Assembly (NCBI GenBank): GCA_963788205.1
Contig: CAWBGG010000009.1
Span: 558,001 to 622,000 of the forward strand
DNA: 64,000 nt
From: CAVVMA01 sp963788205
Lineage (GTDB): Bacteria > Desulfobacterota > Binatia > Binatales > Binataceae
Direction of reading: 5' to 3'
Shown: in pieces, positions 17,541-26,582 of the stretch
Layout: every line of letters begins with the position of its first letter
Numbering within the stretch: position 1 is the first letter of the stretch
Translations under genes and position numbers: made by a program
Notes under the pieces: model-generated
The model's input: only the letters and a program-made list of their open reading frames with translations
What the model was told of the DNA's origin: nothing
Databases searched by the model: none

Positions 17541-18647
17541 CTACGCGCGGAAGAACTCACGGATGTCCCGCACGACCAGCTCCACCTGCTCGGGCGTGGT
17601 TTCCGCGCTCATCGGCAGCGAGAGGACTTCACGACAGATCGCCTCGGTCTCGGGAACCCCGGGGTTCTCAAGGCCGAGTCCCTTGTGCTCCCACATCGGC
17701 TTGCGCCACTGCGCCAGCGTCTCGATTCCCTCGCGCGCGAGAAATGCGCGCAGCTCGTCGCGCCGCCCGGTGCGCACCACGTAATTTTGGAAGCTGTCTC
17801 TGTGGCGCTCCTGGTTGAAGTGCGGCAGGCGAAGATCGCCGACGCCCTCGAGCCCCTTGCGATAAAGCCCGGCGATCTTCCTGCGATGTTCCACCCAGTC
17901 GGGCAGGTGGCGGAGTTTCACGCTCAACACCGCGGCCTGCACGTTGTCGAGCAGCGCGGTCTGTCCGTGATAGTGAAATTCTCCGGTCTCGCGATCCTCG
18001 CCGTTGAAGCGGAGCAGAGTGGCCATGCGCGCCACGCGCGGATCGTTGGTGGTCAGGGCGCCTCCGTCGCCGAAGCCGCCGAGCATCTTGAACGGATAGA
18101 AACTGAAACAGCCGGCGATTCCGAAGCTGCCGGCCTTGTTTCCATCGAAAGTCGCGAGCAGCGCCTGAGCGGCGTCTTCCACCACGGCGAGCTTGTGCTT
18201 GGCGGCTATCGCCACGATACGGTCCATCGCGCAGACCCGGCCGTTCAGATGCACCGGCAGGAGCGCTTTGGTCCGGGGCGTGATCGCTCGCTCGATGAGA
18301 TCGGGATTCATGTTGAAGTCGGAATCCACGTCGATCAGCACCGCAGTCGCGCCGCAATGGACGATCGCTGACACCGTTGCCACGAAGGTATGAGCGACGG
18401 TGATTACCTCGTCGCCCGGTCCCACGCCCGCGCCCATCAGGCCGAACAGCAGCGCGTGATATCCGCTATTGAGGCCGACTGCGTACTTGACCCCGATCGC
18501 CCCGGCGAAGCTCTGCTCGAAGTCCTTGAGCTGTTGCCGGCAAATCAGGTCGCCCTTGGTAAGGCAATCGGTGATCGCGCCGTCGATCTCCGGTTTCAGG
18601 TTGCGGTAGTGAGTGCGTGGATCGACGAACGGTACTTTGTACGCCAT
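17541..18647 (-). CDS. DegT/DnrJ/EryC1/StrS sugar aminotransferase
   Basis: A 368-residue PLP enzyme of the sugar aminotransferase family. Seen are NSGYHALLFGLMGAGVGPGDEV, the VAHTFVATVSAI strand, EDAAQALLA, and the internal aldimine Lys in FYPFKMLGGFGDGG. The start at 18647 (MAYKVPFVDP) follows an AAGGA ribosome site and is 16 bp after the transketolase-C stop; an upstream start would add 18 atypical residues. It aminates a keto sugar, possibly the product of the CapD-type dehydratase or of the adjacent transketolase. Confidence 0.9.
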   Translation of the reverse strand: MAYKVPFVDPRTHYRNLKPEIDGAITDCLTKGDLICRQQLKDFEQSFAGAIGVKYAVGLNSGYHALLFGLMGAGVGPGDEVITVAHTFVATVSAIVHCGATAVLIDVDSDFNMNPDLIERAITPRTKALLPVHLNGRVCAMDRIVAIAAKHKLAVVEDAAQALLATFDGNKAGSFGIAGCFSFYPFKMLGGFGDGGALTTNDPRVARMATLLRFNGEDRETGEFHYHGQTALLDNVQAAVLSVKLRHLPDWVEHRRKIAGLYRKGLEGVGDLRLPHFNQERHRDSFQNYVVRTGRRDELRAFLAREGIETLAQWRKPMWEHKGLGLENPGVPETEAICREVLSLPMSAETTPEQVELVVRDIREFFRA

Positions 18648-18663
18648 CCGCTTCCTTGCTTTC

Positions 18664-19617
18664 TCAGGCGTAACGCCGCCTGACCGCGCTTGCGCCGGCA
18701 TCGATCAACGCCAGAACCTCGTGAGCGATTGCCGACTCGGACAACCCGTACCGCGCGCGCAAATATTCCTGACTTCCGACGTAACTGGCGAACTCCGAGG
18801 GCAGGCCGATCCGCTTGAATCGCAGCGGCGAGAGGCCCGACTCGGCCAGCACTTCCGCCACTGCTCCGCCCAGCCCGCCCAGCACGCTGTGCTCCTCTAC
18901 TGTGATAACGCCGCCGGTCTCGCTGGCGGCGCAGATGATCGCCTCTTCGTCGAGCGGCTTGAGCGTATGCATGCTGAGCAGGCGCGAGTGGATTCCGCGC
19001 TGCTCGAGCAGCGCGGTCACCTTCGCGCAGGTCTCGAGCATCGCGCCCGTCGAGATCAGCGTGACGTCCTCGCCTTCGCGAAGCTTGATCGCTTTGCCCA
19101 ACTGAAAGTCGATCGGGCCGCTGTGGATGGTCGCTTCTCCGGCCCTGCCGAGGCGCAGGTAACAGGGGCCCGGTGTGGCCGCGATCGCCTGGGTCGCGAG
19201 TTGCGCTTCGATCGGATCCCCGGGCGCGATCACCGTCATTTCCGGCAGCGCCCGCATGATCGCCAGGTCCTCGGTGGCGTGATGGGTCATTCCGAGCGCG
19301 CCATAAGAAAACCCACCGCCCACCGCCACGATCTTCACGTCGGCGCGATGATAGCAAACGTCGTTGCGGATTTGCTCGAGGCACCTGAGCGTGGGGAAAT
19401 TCGCGATCGAGTAGGTGAAAACCGTCTTGCCCGACATCGCGAGGCCGGTCGCGATTCCGGTCATGTTTTGCTCGGCGACGCCGACATTGAGAAAGCGATC
19501 GGGAAAGCGCCTCGCGAACGGCTCGACCACGCCGAATCCGAGGTCGGCGGTCACCAGATTGATCCGCGGGTCGTCCTGCGCGGCAGCGAGCAGGGCGTTG
19601 AAGAAGGCGCTCCTCAT
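18664..19617 (-). CDS. Transketolase C-terminal subunit
   Basis: A 317-residue protein matching the pyrimidine-binding and C-terminal domains of transketolase. Seen are GFGVVEPFARRFPDRFLNVGVAEQNM (the Glu contacting the ThDP aminopyrimidine), the FTYSIANFPTLRCLEQIR strand and the MTHHATEDLAIMR loop. The ATG overlaps the stop of the N-terminal subunit by four bases (ATGA). Split transketolases of this kind occur in sugar and natural-product clusters and move a two-carbon unit. Here the substrate is unknown. Confidence 0.88.
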   Translation of the reverse strand: MRSAFFNALLAAAQDDPRINLVTADLGFGVVEPFARRFPDRFLNVGVAEQNMTGIATGLAMSGKTVFTYSIANFPTLRCLEQIRNDVCYHRADVKIVAVGGGFSYGALGMTHHATEDLAIMRALPEMTVIAPGDPIEAQLATQAIAATPGPCYLRLGRAGEATIHSGPIDFQLGKAIKLREGEDVTLISTGAMLETCAKVTALLEQRGIHSRLLSMHTLKPLDEEAIICAASETGGVITVEEHSVLGGLGGAVAEVLAESGLSPLRFKRIGLPSEFASYVGSQEYLRARYGLSESAIAHEVLALIDAGASAVRRRYA

Positions 19618-20495
19618 CGTTCGCGCTCGAGCTCCGCAATCGCCTGATCGGTCTCGCGGGCGTCGGGCGATCGGTAGTGCCAAAGCAGCTTATCTTCCAT
19701 GAAGCTCACGCCTTTGCCCTTTACGGTGTGAGCAATGATACACGTTGGCTTACCCGCAGCTAAAGGAACTTGGCCCATGGCGTCGCAAAGTTTATCGACA
19801 TCATGACCATCGACCTGGATGACGCTCCATCCGAAAGCGGCCCACTTGGCGTCGAAGGGCTCAAGGTCGAGCACTTCCTTGACGGTCCCGAGGCTCTGGA
19901 TCTTGTTGTAATCGACGATCGCGATCAGGTTGTCGAGGCGGTGATGTGCCGCGAACATCACCGCTTCCCAGGTCGAGCCTTCGTCGCATTCGCCGTCGCT
20001 GAGCACGGCGAAGACCCGGTAGCCCAAGCCGTCCCGCTTGCCGGCCAGACTCATTCCGGTTGCGAGCGAAAGGCCGTGGCCAAGCGATCCGGTCGAAGCT
20101 TCGAGCCCTGGGACTCCACGATGGGTCGCATGGCCGGCCAGTTTTCCGCCGTCTTTGAAGAACGTCTTGAGCCATTCGCGCGGGATGAAGCCGCGCTCGG
20201 CCAGAACCGCATAGAGTCCCGCACATCCGTGGCCCTTGCTCAGGATCAGCCGGTCGCGCTCGGGCCATTGCGGCCGCGCCGGATCAACCCGCAGCATCGC
20301 GCCGTAGAGCACGGCCAGAATCTCGGCCATCGAGAGCGAAGTCCCGACGTGCGAGCTCCCGGCCTCGTGAGTCATCCGTACCACCTGCATCCGGATCCGC
20401 CTGGCGAGAAGCTCGAGCCGGCGCCGCTCAGGTTCCCGCTCGCCTGCAGGCGGCGCTGGCGGGACCCTCCGCGCTTCTGCGTCCGAACTGCTCAT
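19614..20495 (-). CDS. Transketolase N-terminal (ThDP-binding) subunit
   Basis: A 293-residue ThDP-binding half of a split transketolase. It has HEAGSSHVGTSLS, the SKGHGCAGLYAVLAE motif, GHATHRGVPGLEASTGSLGHG and the ThDP/Mg motif SDGECDEGSTWE...VDYNKIQS. It is coupled to the C-terminal subunit by an ATGA overlap, which fits a heterotetramer. The N-terminal 25 residues are Pro/Arg/Glu-rich and may reflect a start that is too early; no better codon is obvious. It is 106 bp downstream of the sugar transferase gene. Confidence 0.88.
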   Translation of the reverse strand: MSSSDAEARRVPPAPPAGEREPERRRLELLARRIRMQVVRMTHEAGSSHVGTSLSMAEILAVLYGAMLRVDPARPQWPERDRLILSKGHGCAGLYAVLAERGFIPREWLKTFFKDGGKLAGHATHRGVPGLEASTGSLGHGLSLATGMSLAGKRDGLGYRVFAVLSDGECDEGSTWEAVMFAAHHRLDNLIAIVDYNKIQSLGTVKEVLDLEPFDAKWAAFGWSVIQVDGHDVDKLCDAMGQVPLAAGKPTCIIAHTVKGKGVSFMEDKLLWHYRSPDARETDQAIAELERER

Positions 20496-20601
20496 GACAC
20501 AACCTCCAGCGCCCCGCCAAGGTTTCCAGATTAGCTCAAAGCCGCGGCCTGCTGCTGCAGATTTTGTGTGATCGCGACTGGACGAGGCAGGCTCGCGCGG
20601 A

Positions 20602-21315
20602 TCATCCGTCTAGGACACTCAGCGCGGCAGGCTTCCGGCGCAGAACGATCGCGAGCAACGTCTGCGCAACAATCGAGAGGTCGACGAGGAACGAATGCTT
20701 TCGCGCGTACGCGAGTTGCAGGCGGACCTTGGTCGGTCTGATCTTCTCCAGGTAGAACTTTTCGGGGTCTTCGCTTCCGGCCAGCACCGCCCCCTCGTCG
20801 CTGTTCCACAGCGTGGCCCAATCGGTGATCCCGGGCCGCAGGTTGAGAATTTTTTTTTCTTCTTCATTGAAGAGCGCGACGTACTGCGGAACCTCGGGGC
20901 GCGGACCGACGATACTCATTTCGCCCCGCAGCACGTTGATCAACTCCGGCAGCTCATCGAGCTTGTACTTGCGCAGGAATTTCCCAAGCCGCGTGACTCG
21001 CGGGTCTTCGTCGGCCGTCAACGGGCCGCCGATCTTTTCGGCGTTCGGGACCATGGTTCGGAACTTGTAAACGCGAAACGGCTTGCCGAACCTTCCCGCT
21101 CTGAGCCCGCGGTAGAAAACCGGGCCTCCATCGGAGCGCTTGATCAGCAGCGCGATGGCCAGCATCGGTGGCGAGAGCACGAGCAGCCCGAGCGATGAGC
21201 ACAGCAGGTCGAACGTGCGCTTAAGCAATTTATGCCGGCTCCGGGCGAATCCGCTCTCAGGGGCGCTGCCCCACCGCGTACAAGATCCTGAAACGCCATG
21301 CCCGCGACAGATCAT
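20602..21315 (-). CDS. Undecaprenyl-phosphate sugar phosphotransferase
   Basis: A polyprenol-phosphate sugar-1-phosphate transferase (bacterial sugar transferase family, PglC/WcaJ core). It starts KRTFDLLCSSLGLLVLSPP (the re-entrant membrane helix). It then has VYKFRTMV, the ADEDPRVTRLGKFLRKYKLDELPEL catalytic Asp-Glu-type segment, and MSIVGPRPE. It lacks the multi-TM N-terminal region of WbaP, so it is the short monotopic type. It starts assembly of the lipid-linked repeat unit. The start is uncertain: the ATG at 21315 overlaps the upstream gene by 59 bp, and a TTG at 21228, immediately before the domain, is equally plausible. Confidence 0.9.
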   Translation of the reverse strand: MICRGHGVSGSCTRWGSAPESGFARSRHKLLKRTFDLLCSSLGLLVLSPPMLAIALLIKRSDGGPVFYRGLRAGRFGKPFRVYKFRTMVPNAEKIGGPLTADEDPRVTRLGKFLRKYKLDELPELINVLRGEMSIVGPRPEVPQYVALFNEEEKKILNLRPGITDWATLWNSDEGAVLAGSEDPEKFYLEKIRPTKVRLQLAYARKHSFLVDLSIVAQTLLAIVLRRKPAALSVLDG

Positions 21316-22093
21316 CGAGCAGGGCCGGCGCCTGGAACTCGGCCGAATCGTCGCTCAACTCGCGCGGCACCGGTTGCAAGGGCCCCAGGAAAAGCCTTTT
21401 CAGCGGCTGCTTTCCCTTCATCGTCTTCGGAATCAGATTGGCCGAAACCGCCGCGCGCTTGATCATCGCGACGGCGCGGTCCTTCAGGCCGGCGTGATTC
21501 GCGGGAAACGCGACATAAATCCGGGTCTGGAATCCGCCGGCTGAAAGCAACCCGGAAAGCTCATGCGCCGAATAATAACTGGTGCTATAGGGACTCGGAT
21601 TAAAGCCGGCGCATTCCCGATTAGTCGTGCATATAACCAGATTGCCGCCCGGCCGCAGCACCCGCGCGGACTCGCGGATGAAGCGGCCGGCGTCGCGCAG
21701 ATAGTAAATCGCCTCGTACAGCATGACCAGATCGAAGCTCGCGTCGCAAAAAGGCAACGCCTGGGCGTCGAGCCTGAGCAGCGCGACCCGCGACCTGTAA
21801 TAGGACGCTGCATCCCGGATCAGGCTTTCGGTAAGGTCGCCGCCTACTACGCGGCGGGCGCCCTTGCCGGCCAGGTAGCCGAGGCCGCCGCCGCCGCCGC
21901 AGGCGACTTCAAGCACATCCTTGCCGGCGCACAGCGACGCGGCAAACCGGTAGCGCGAAAGCTGCATCGAGAGCGCCACGCGGGTGATCCCGACGCCGGC
22001 GGTCTCCGTGACGATCGTGAAATCGTCCACGCGCGATTCAGGGAATGCGGCCAAATCAGGCGATCCGAGCGCGCGCAGGATACGCGGTGGCAA
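21257..22093 (-). CDS. SAM-dependent methyltransferase (class I)
   Basis: A 278-residue protein with a complete Methyltransf_11-like Rossmann domain. Motif I is DVLEVACGGGGGLGYLAGKG, the acidic loop is GGDLTESLI, motif II/III are RLDAQALPFCDASFDLVMLYEAIYYL, and motif IV is VLRPGGNLVICT. The start is TTG, three bases after the stop of the upstream methyltransferase. Its position in the operon suggests methylation of a sugar or amide group. The acceptor is unknown. Confidence 0.82.
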   Translation of the reverse strand: MPPRILRALGSPDLAAFPESRVDDFTIVTETAGVGITRVALSMQLSRYRFAASLCAGKDVLEVACGGGGGLGYLAGKGARRVVGGDLTESLIRDAASYYRSRVALLRLDAQALPFCDASFDLVMLYEAIYYLRDAGRFIRESARVLRPGGNLVICTTNRECAGFNPSPYSTSYYSAHELSGLLSAGGFQTRIYVAFPANHAGLKDRAVAMIKRAAVSANLIPKTMKGKQPLKRLFLGPLQPVPRELSDDSAEFQAPALLDDLSRAWRFRILYAVGQRP

Positions 22094-22096
22094 CCC

Positions 22097-22921
22097 TCAA
22101 TTCGGCTGCTGCGTCCGCGTCGGCTGCGGCTTCTTCGGAGCCGCCAGCATGAACACGGCTACCCAGGCTTGCCATTTGAGAACCGGCACGCGGAGCAAAA
22201 TCGAATCGAGCGCTTGCAGCGTCTTGCGCATCGGCTCGAACAACACCGAGTTTCGCAACGGCACCGCGAACAGCGTCGCCAGGTGAAAGAATTTCAGGAC
22301 TTCTACCCGGTTAAAATATCTGGAGGCGCTTAAGATCTCGCTCTTGCCCAGAATGTGCCCGACCTCCCACGCCGTGCGCAGATGAGGTGTCAGCCTGCGG
22401 TACAGATGGATCGCCAGATTGTGACGCAGTGCTTCGGTAGCTATGACAATGCCGTCGGGTTTGGTTATTCGGGCGAGCTCCTTGTACGCCTTGGGCAGGT
22501 CCAAGTGATGAAGCACGCCATTGATCAGAATTATGTCGAAGAAGCTATCGGGAAATTCGGTTGCCTCCGCGTCCATGACCAGGAACTTGACCGAATCAGA
22601 CAACCCCTCCTGCGCGGCGATGGCCTGCGAGCGCTCGACCGAAACCGGTGAGATGTCGATGCCGTAGGCTTCGGCGCCGGCCCGGGCGAGCCTTCTGGCG
22701 GTCCCGCCGTATCCGCAGCAGTAGTCGAGAACCCTCTTTCCCCGGCATCCACGCTCGATTAGTTGCTCGACAAATTCCTCGTTGCTGCGGAAGATCGCAT
22801 AGAATTTGTCGTTGGCATGGAGTTCCTTGTCGGCCTCGAACTCGCCGCGTAGCGCATCATGGAACTCGCGTTCGGCTGCCTTTCGGTCCGTGGCCGCGCC
22901 GTTCGTCGTAGGGGTTCCCAT
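22097..22921 (-). CDS. SAM-dependent methyltransferase (class I)
   Basis: A 274-residue methyltransferase with motif I RVLDYCCGYGGTARRLARAG, the acidic motif YGIDISPVSVE, FPDSFFDIILINGVLHHLDL and ITKPDGIVIATE. The C-terminal third is helical and basic and ends with a hydrophobic segment (VLKWQAWVAVFMLAAPKK), which may touch the membrane. It starts 10 bp after the asnB stop and is one of four or five methyltransferase-like genes in this locus. The substrate is not predictable. Confidence 0.82.
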   Translation of the reverse strand: MGTPTTNGAATDRKAAEREFHDALRGEFEADKELHANDKFYAIFRSNEEFVEQLIERGCRGKRVLDYCCGYGGTARRLARAGAEAYGIDISPVSVERSQAIAAQEGLSDSVKFLVMDAEATEFPDSFFDIILINGVLHHLDLPKAYKELARITKPDGIVIATEALRHNLAIHLYRRLTPHLRTAWEVGHILGKSEILSASRYFNRVEVLKFFHLATLFAVPLRNSVLFEPMRKTLQALDSILLRVPVLKWQAWVAVFMLAAPKKPQPTRTQQPN

Positions 22922-22931
22922 CCAATCATCC

Positions 22932-24812
22932 TCAAAGCGACAGTTGCGATTCGAAACGTCTGGCCCATAGCTCCAGAACGATTGGATTGAATACGTGCTT
23001 GAATGAGTATGCGCCGCGCAGCGGCGGTTGCGCGCAATAGGCCTGATAGCGCCGGGCGAGAGCGCCGCGATCGATCAGGCCGTTGCGCACGATCAGAAGG
23101 TCCTCGCGCAGCAAGAAGCGCTCGATCGCCGGCCGAAGCTCATGCTTGAGCCATTCGCTCTGCGGGTTGATAAAGCCCTGCTTGTCCTTGCGCCACACGA
23201 TCGGCTGCGGGAGCCAGTCTTTCATCGCCTGCCGGAAGATCCACTTGGTCCATCCGTCACGCATCTTCCATTGTGGATCGAGTGGCAATAGCAGGTTGAC
23301 CAGTCGATAGTCCAAAAACGGCAGCCGGATTTCGCGCGACCACGCCATCGCGCTGCGGTCCTCATAGTGGACCAGCCCGGGTACCGAGAACTGGTAGAGG
23401 TCGGCGTGCTGCCGGCCGATCACGCCGCCGTTGCCCAGCCCGGTCGGCATCGTGCAGTTGGCTTCCATAAGCCGCGGACCACGGATGTCGATACCGACGC
23501 GCCTCAGGAGGGGGTTATAGCGGCGAGCCTCGCTGAATTCGAATTGCCGCAACACGGTGCCGCGGCGTGCGAACCCGGCGAGCACGCGCGCTGCAGTGGC
23601 GATATGCCCCTGCCGCACGAGCTGCCCAAGGTAAAATCCGGTGAACTTCAGGTAGCCGCAGAGTAGCTCGTCGGCACCTTGGCCACTCAGGATCGATGTG
23701 ATCCCGAGCCCCTTTGCTTCCTGCATGAGCAGGTAATGCGCGACCGTCGCGAAGCTGAAAATCGGTTCGTCGTTCGAATAGATGACGTCGCTGACCAGCC
23801 GGAACCATTCGGCGGGATCGCCGCGAAGCCTGACCCAGTGAACGGGGCATCCGAGATGCCGCGCCATCTGTTCGATGAACGGTTTCTCGTCGAAAGTGCC
23901 GTCATCGCTGATCGCCGACATTACATGCAGGTCGGCATCGGGGCCGAGAACACGGCGCATCACGGCCGCGATCGAAGACGAATCGAGGCCGCCCGAAAGC
24001 AGCACGCCGACCGGAACGTCGCTGCGCAGGCGAATCCTTACCGCGTCGGCGAAGGTCTCGCGCACTTCTTCGATGCGTTCGGCGAGATTGCCGTTGACAT
24101 TGGCTTCGGAGGCGGGCGACCAGTACGAGTAGCTGCGCGGTTCCAGCCGCGCGCCGCTTTTGAGATCGTAGACCAGATTGTGGCCGGCGGGCACGGCCTC
24201 AATCGCCGAAAAGAAAGTCTCCTGCTGCGCGTCGAGCAGGCTTTGCTCGAGAAAACGGCCAGCGGCCACGGGATTTATCGCGAAGCGCTCGTCGCTGCCG
24301 GCGAGGATCCCTTTGATCTCGGAGGCAAAATAGAGCGCGTTGCGGCTCCGGTAGATGTAGAGCGGCTTGATCCCGAAGCGGTCGCGCGAGAGCATGAGCC
24401 TTCCCGCGCGCAGGTCGAGCCAGGCCAACGACCACATGCCGTTGAATTTGGCGACCGCCGATTCACCCCAGGTGGCCAGCGCCCAGAGCACGACTTCGGT
24501 ATCACACTGGGTCCGAAGGCGAACACCATGCGCTTCGAGCTCGGTTCGCAGCTCTTTGTAGTTGTAGACCAGGCCGTTGTAGATCAGCGCGTGGCTGCCG
24601 TCGGGCAGGAACATCGGCTGGCGGCCGGCTTCGCTGAGGTCGAGAATCGCCAGGCGGTTGTGAGTGAAACCGACCTGGAAACCCCCGACCTTGCCGGTCC
24701 ACGAACCCTCGCCGTCGGGTCCGCGATGGCGCTGGATACGCATCATGCGGTCCAGGGCGAGCGGAAAACCCTCTTCAGGGCTGGCCGATACGATTCCAGC
24801 TATACCGCACAT
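22932..24812 (-). CDS. asnB: Asparagine synthase (glutamine-hydrolysing)
   Basis: A 626-residue amidotransferase. The N-terminal class II glutaminase domain has its catalytic Cys2 in MCGIAGIVS and the RGPDGEGSW and NGLVYNYKELR motifs. The C-terminal synthetase domain has the PP-loop LSGGLDSSSIAAVMRR. The length is normal. In polysaccharide clusters, homologues (WbpS/AlbN-like) amidate uronic acids rather than Asp. Given its position between methyltransferase genes, amidation of a glycan carboxyl is at least as likely as free asparagine synthesis. Confidence 0.92.
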   Translation of the reverse strand: MCGIAGIVSASPEEGFPLALDRMMRIQRHRGPDGEGSWTGKVGGFQVGFTHNRLAILDLSEAGRQPMFLPDGSHALIYNGLVYNYKELRTELEAHGVRLRTQCDTEVVLWALATWGESAVAKFNGMWSLAWLDLRAGRLMLSRDRFGIKPLYIYRSRNALYFASEIKGILAGSDERFAINPVAAGRFLEQSLLDAQQETFFSAIEAVPAGHNLVYDLKSGARLEPRSYSYWSPASEANVNGNLAERIEEVRETFADAVRIRLRSDVPVGVLLSGGLDSSSIAAVMRRVLGPDADLHVMSAISDDGTFDEKPFIEQMARHLGCPVHWVRLRGDPAEWFRLVSDVIYSNDEPIFSFATVAHYLLMQEAKGLGITSILSGQGADELLCGYLKFTGFYLGQLVRQGHIATAARVLAGFARRGTVLRQFEFSEARRYNPLLRRVGIDIRGPRLMEANCTMPTGLGNGGVIGRQHADLYQFSVPGLVHYEDRSAMAWSREIRLPFLDYRLVNLLLPLDPQWKMRDGWTKWIFRQAMKDWLPQPIVWRKDKQGFINPQSEWLKHELRPAIERFLLREDLLIVRNGLIDRGALARRYQAYCAQPPLRGAYSFKHVFNPIVLELWARRFESQLSL

Positions 24813-24828
24813 CGTTAGCTTGATTGAC

Positions 24829-25689
24829 CTAAGCAGACACGCCGTTGGCGTGGCGAATCGCGGCGATATCGACCATGCAGTCAGGTATCGCGCCGATCTC
24901 GCGCGAAAGATCGCAATTCAGGTAAAGCCGGAATCCCAGCGCGAGCAGCAGGTTGCTGATCTCGCGCACGTCGGCGCCCAGATGGGGATGGAGATCGAGC
25001 AGGACGATCGCGCCGTCGCTCGATCGCAGCGTCTGAATCGCGCCGCGCAACACCGGCAGCTCCCAGCCCTCGACGTCGATCTTGATCATGTCGGCCTTGG
25101 GTAATGCAACCTCGCGCAGCACCGAATCCAGCGTGCGAGTCTCAATAGCCTCGCTGCCAAGACCCTCGTGATAATTGGGGACCAGCGTATGCCATCCGCT
25201 CTTCGCGCCGAGATATAGTTGGGCGGCGCCTTCGCTATCGCCCAGCGCGACGCGATATGCGCGAACGTTGCGGTACTCGTTCAAGGCGATGCTGCGCTCG
25301 AGCCAGTGAAAATTGGTTGGCTCGGGCTCGAACGAAAGGACGGCGCCGCGATCCCCGGCCAGGCGCGCCGCGATCAGCGTGAAGTCACCCTTGTTGGCGC
25401 CAACGTCGACAAAGGTCATTCCCGGCCGCATAAAACGTTTGATGAGTCGCTGCTTGGCCGGCTCATATTGGCCCAGCGCCCGCCGCACCATCATTTCGGA
25501 TTCGTGGAGGTTCAAATAGATTCTGCCGCCGGCAAACCGGTAGGGCCGGTAGCGATCGGGCGCCAGCGCTGAGACCGCCCGAAGTCCGTAAGAGCCCAAT
25601 CTTCTGGCCTTGCGCGTGAGCCACCATCTTTGTTGGATGGAGGCCGCGCCGCCGGGTTTCGTTGCCTGAGCTGGCTCTGGCCGCATCAT
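24829..25689 (-). CDS. FkbM family methyltransferase
   Basis: A 286-residue SAM methyltransferase. It has the FkbM signature: FVDVGANKGDFTLIAARLAG (motif I), SFEPEPTNFHWLERSIALN, and IKIDVEGWELPVLRGA. The ATG overlaps the previous stop by one base (TAATG). Family members O-methylate sugars and polyketides. The run of directly overlapping genes around it indicates a single transcription unit. The target is probably a hydroxyl on a repeat-unit sugar. Confidence 0.9.
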   Translation of the reverse strand: MMRPEPAQATKPGGAASIQQRWWLTRKARRLGSYGLRAVSALAPDRYRPYRFAGGRIYLNLHESEMMVRRALGQYEPAKQRLIKRFMRPGMTFVDVGANKGDFTLIAARLAGDRGAVLSFEPEPTNFHWLERSIALNEYRNVRAYRVALGDSEGAAQLYLGAKSGWHTLVPNYHEGLGSEAIETRTLDSVLREVALPKADMIKIDVEGWELPVLRGAIQTLRSSDGAIVLLDLHPHLGADVREISNLLLALGFRLYLNCDLSREIGAIPDCMVDIAAIRHANGVSA

Positions 25690-26582
25690 TACTCAGACAA
25701 TGGCAACTGATGACTGCCGCTGCTCACCCACTTGCAATACTCAGGATGGTCGAAATCGTGATATATATATACGTTGAGCAGCCATGGCGTTCTGACATAG
25801 CGGCCCGGAAGTTGATACCGCCTGGCCAGCTTTCTTCGCTCGTTGTGCGCATTGAACTCGTTGACCGCCAATCGCACGCCGGTCCAGTCATTGATCAGTT
25901 CCAGATCCAGAGAGTCGTCCAGGTCGCTGTCATTGTCGAAGATGTCGTCCAGGTAGCAAAATACCCGTGGCAGGATAAAGCGCCGGTCGGAATCGAATAT
26001 TGCAAAAGCGTCACGAGTCGAGCTGTAGAGGTCGAGGTCGAAGAAGATAGTTCCAATTGGGGCCGGATTATCCTCGAAGAATTGCGCCAGAGTGTCCTTG
26101 ATCGGCCCCCAGAAGACCTTGCTCGAAGACAGGCGTGCCATCAGGCGCTCGCGATCGCTCAAAAAAAAACCTTCGCGCCAATGGTACGGCAGGTCGCGAT
26201 AGTCTTGCGGCGGTGGCAGGCCCTCGGCCGCGTCGAAGCCGTAGAGCCTGAACCGTACGCCCAGCGCGGCAGTGATTTCCGCCGCGTGACGCTCCATCGC
26301 GACCAGCCCGTTGCCGCCTGCCACACCCAGCTCGATCGCGCTGATTTCGTCGTGTCCCAACGCCTTGGCGAGGCGGGCCGACTGATACATGCAGTATGCG
26401 TAGCCGGGGTAGGGCAGGATTCCCAGCGCCTGGCGGAAGTGAAAGCTACCCAGGTGAAGCCGGCCGAAGAGCCTGCGCAGAACCAGGATGTGCCGCGGCT
26501 CGGGATACAATAGAAGTTTCGTGAACCGCTTCAGCAGCCGCTGCTGGTTCCAGTGCCGCTGCCGGGCGCCCCTTTCGGTCAT
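25689..26582 (-). CDS. Methyltransferase-fold protein
   Basis: A 297-residue protein. The central part reads as a Rossmann methyltransferase (AIELGVAGGNGLVAMERHA, then RLYGFDAAEGLPPPQDYRD, then TIFFDLDLYSSTRDAF), similar in layout to TylF/macrocin-type O-methyltransferases. The SAM-binding glycine loop is recognisable but divergent. The C-terminal segment (VCYLDDIFDND) is acidic and could bind a metal. It overlaps the next gene downstream by one base and the previous one by four (ATGA). The family placement is tentative. Confidence 0.65.
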   Translation of the reverse strand: MTERGARQRHWNQQRLLKRFTKLLLYPEPRHILVLRRLFGRLHLGSFHFRQALGILPYPGYAYCMYQSARLAKALGHDEISAIELGVAGGNGLVAMERHAAEITAALGVRFRLYGFDAAEGLPPPQDYRDLPYHWREGFFLSDRERLMARLSSSKVFWGPIKDTLAQFFEDNPAPIGTIFFDLDLYSSTRDAFAIFDSDRRFILPRVFCYLDDIFDNDSDLDDSLDLELINDWTGVRLAVNEFNAHNERRKLARRYQLPGRYVRTPWLLNVYIYHDFDHPEYCKWVSSGSHQLPLSE

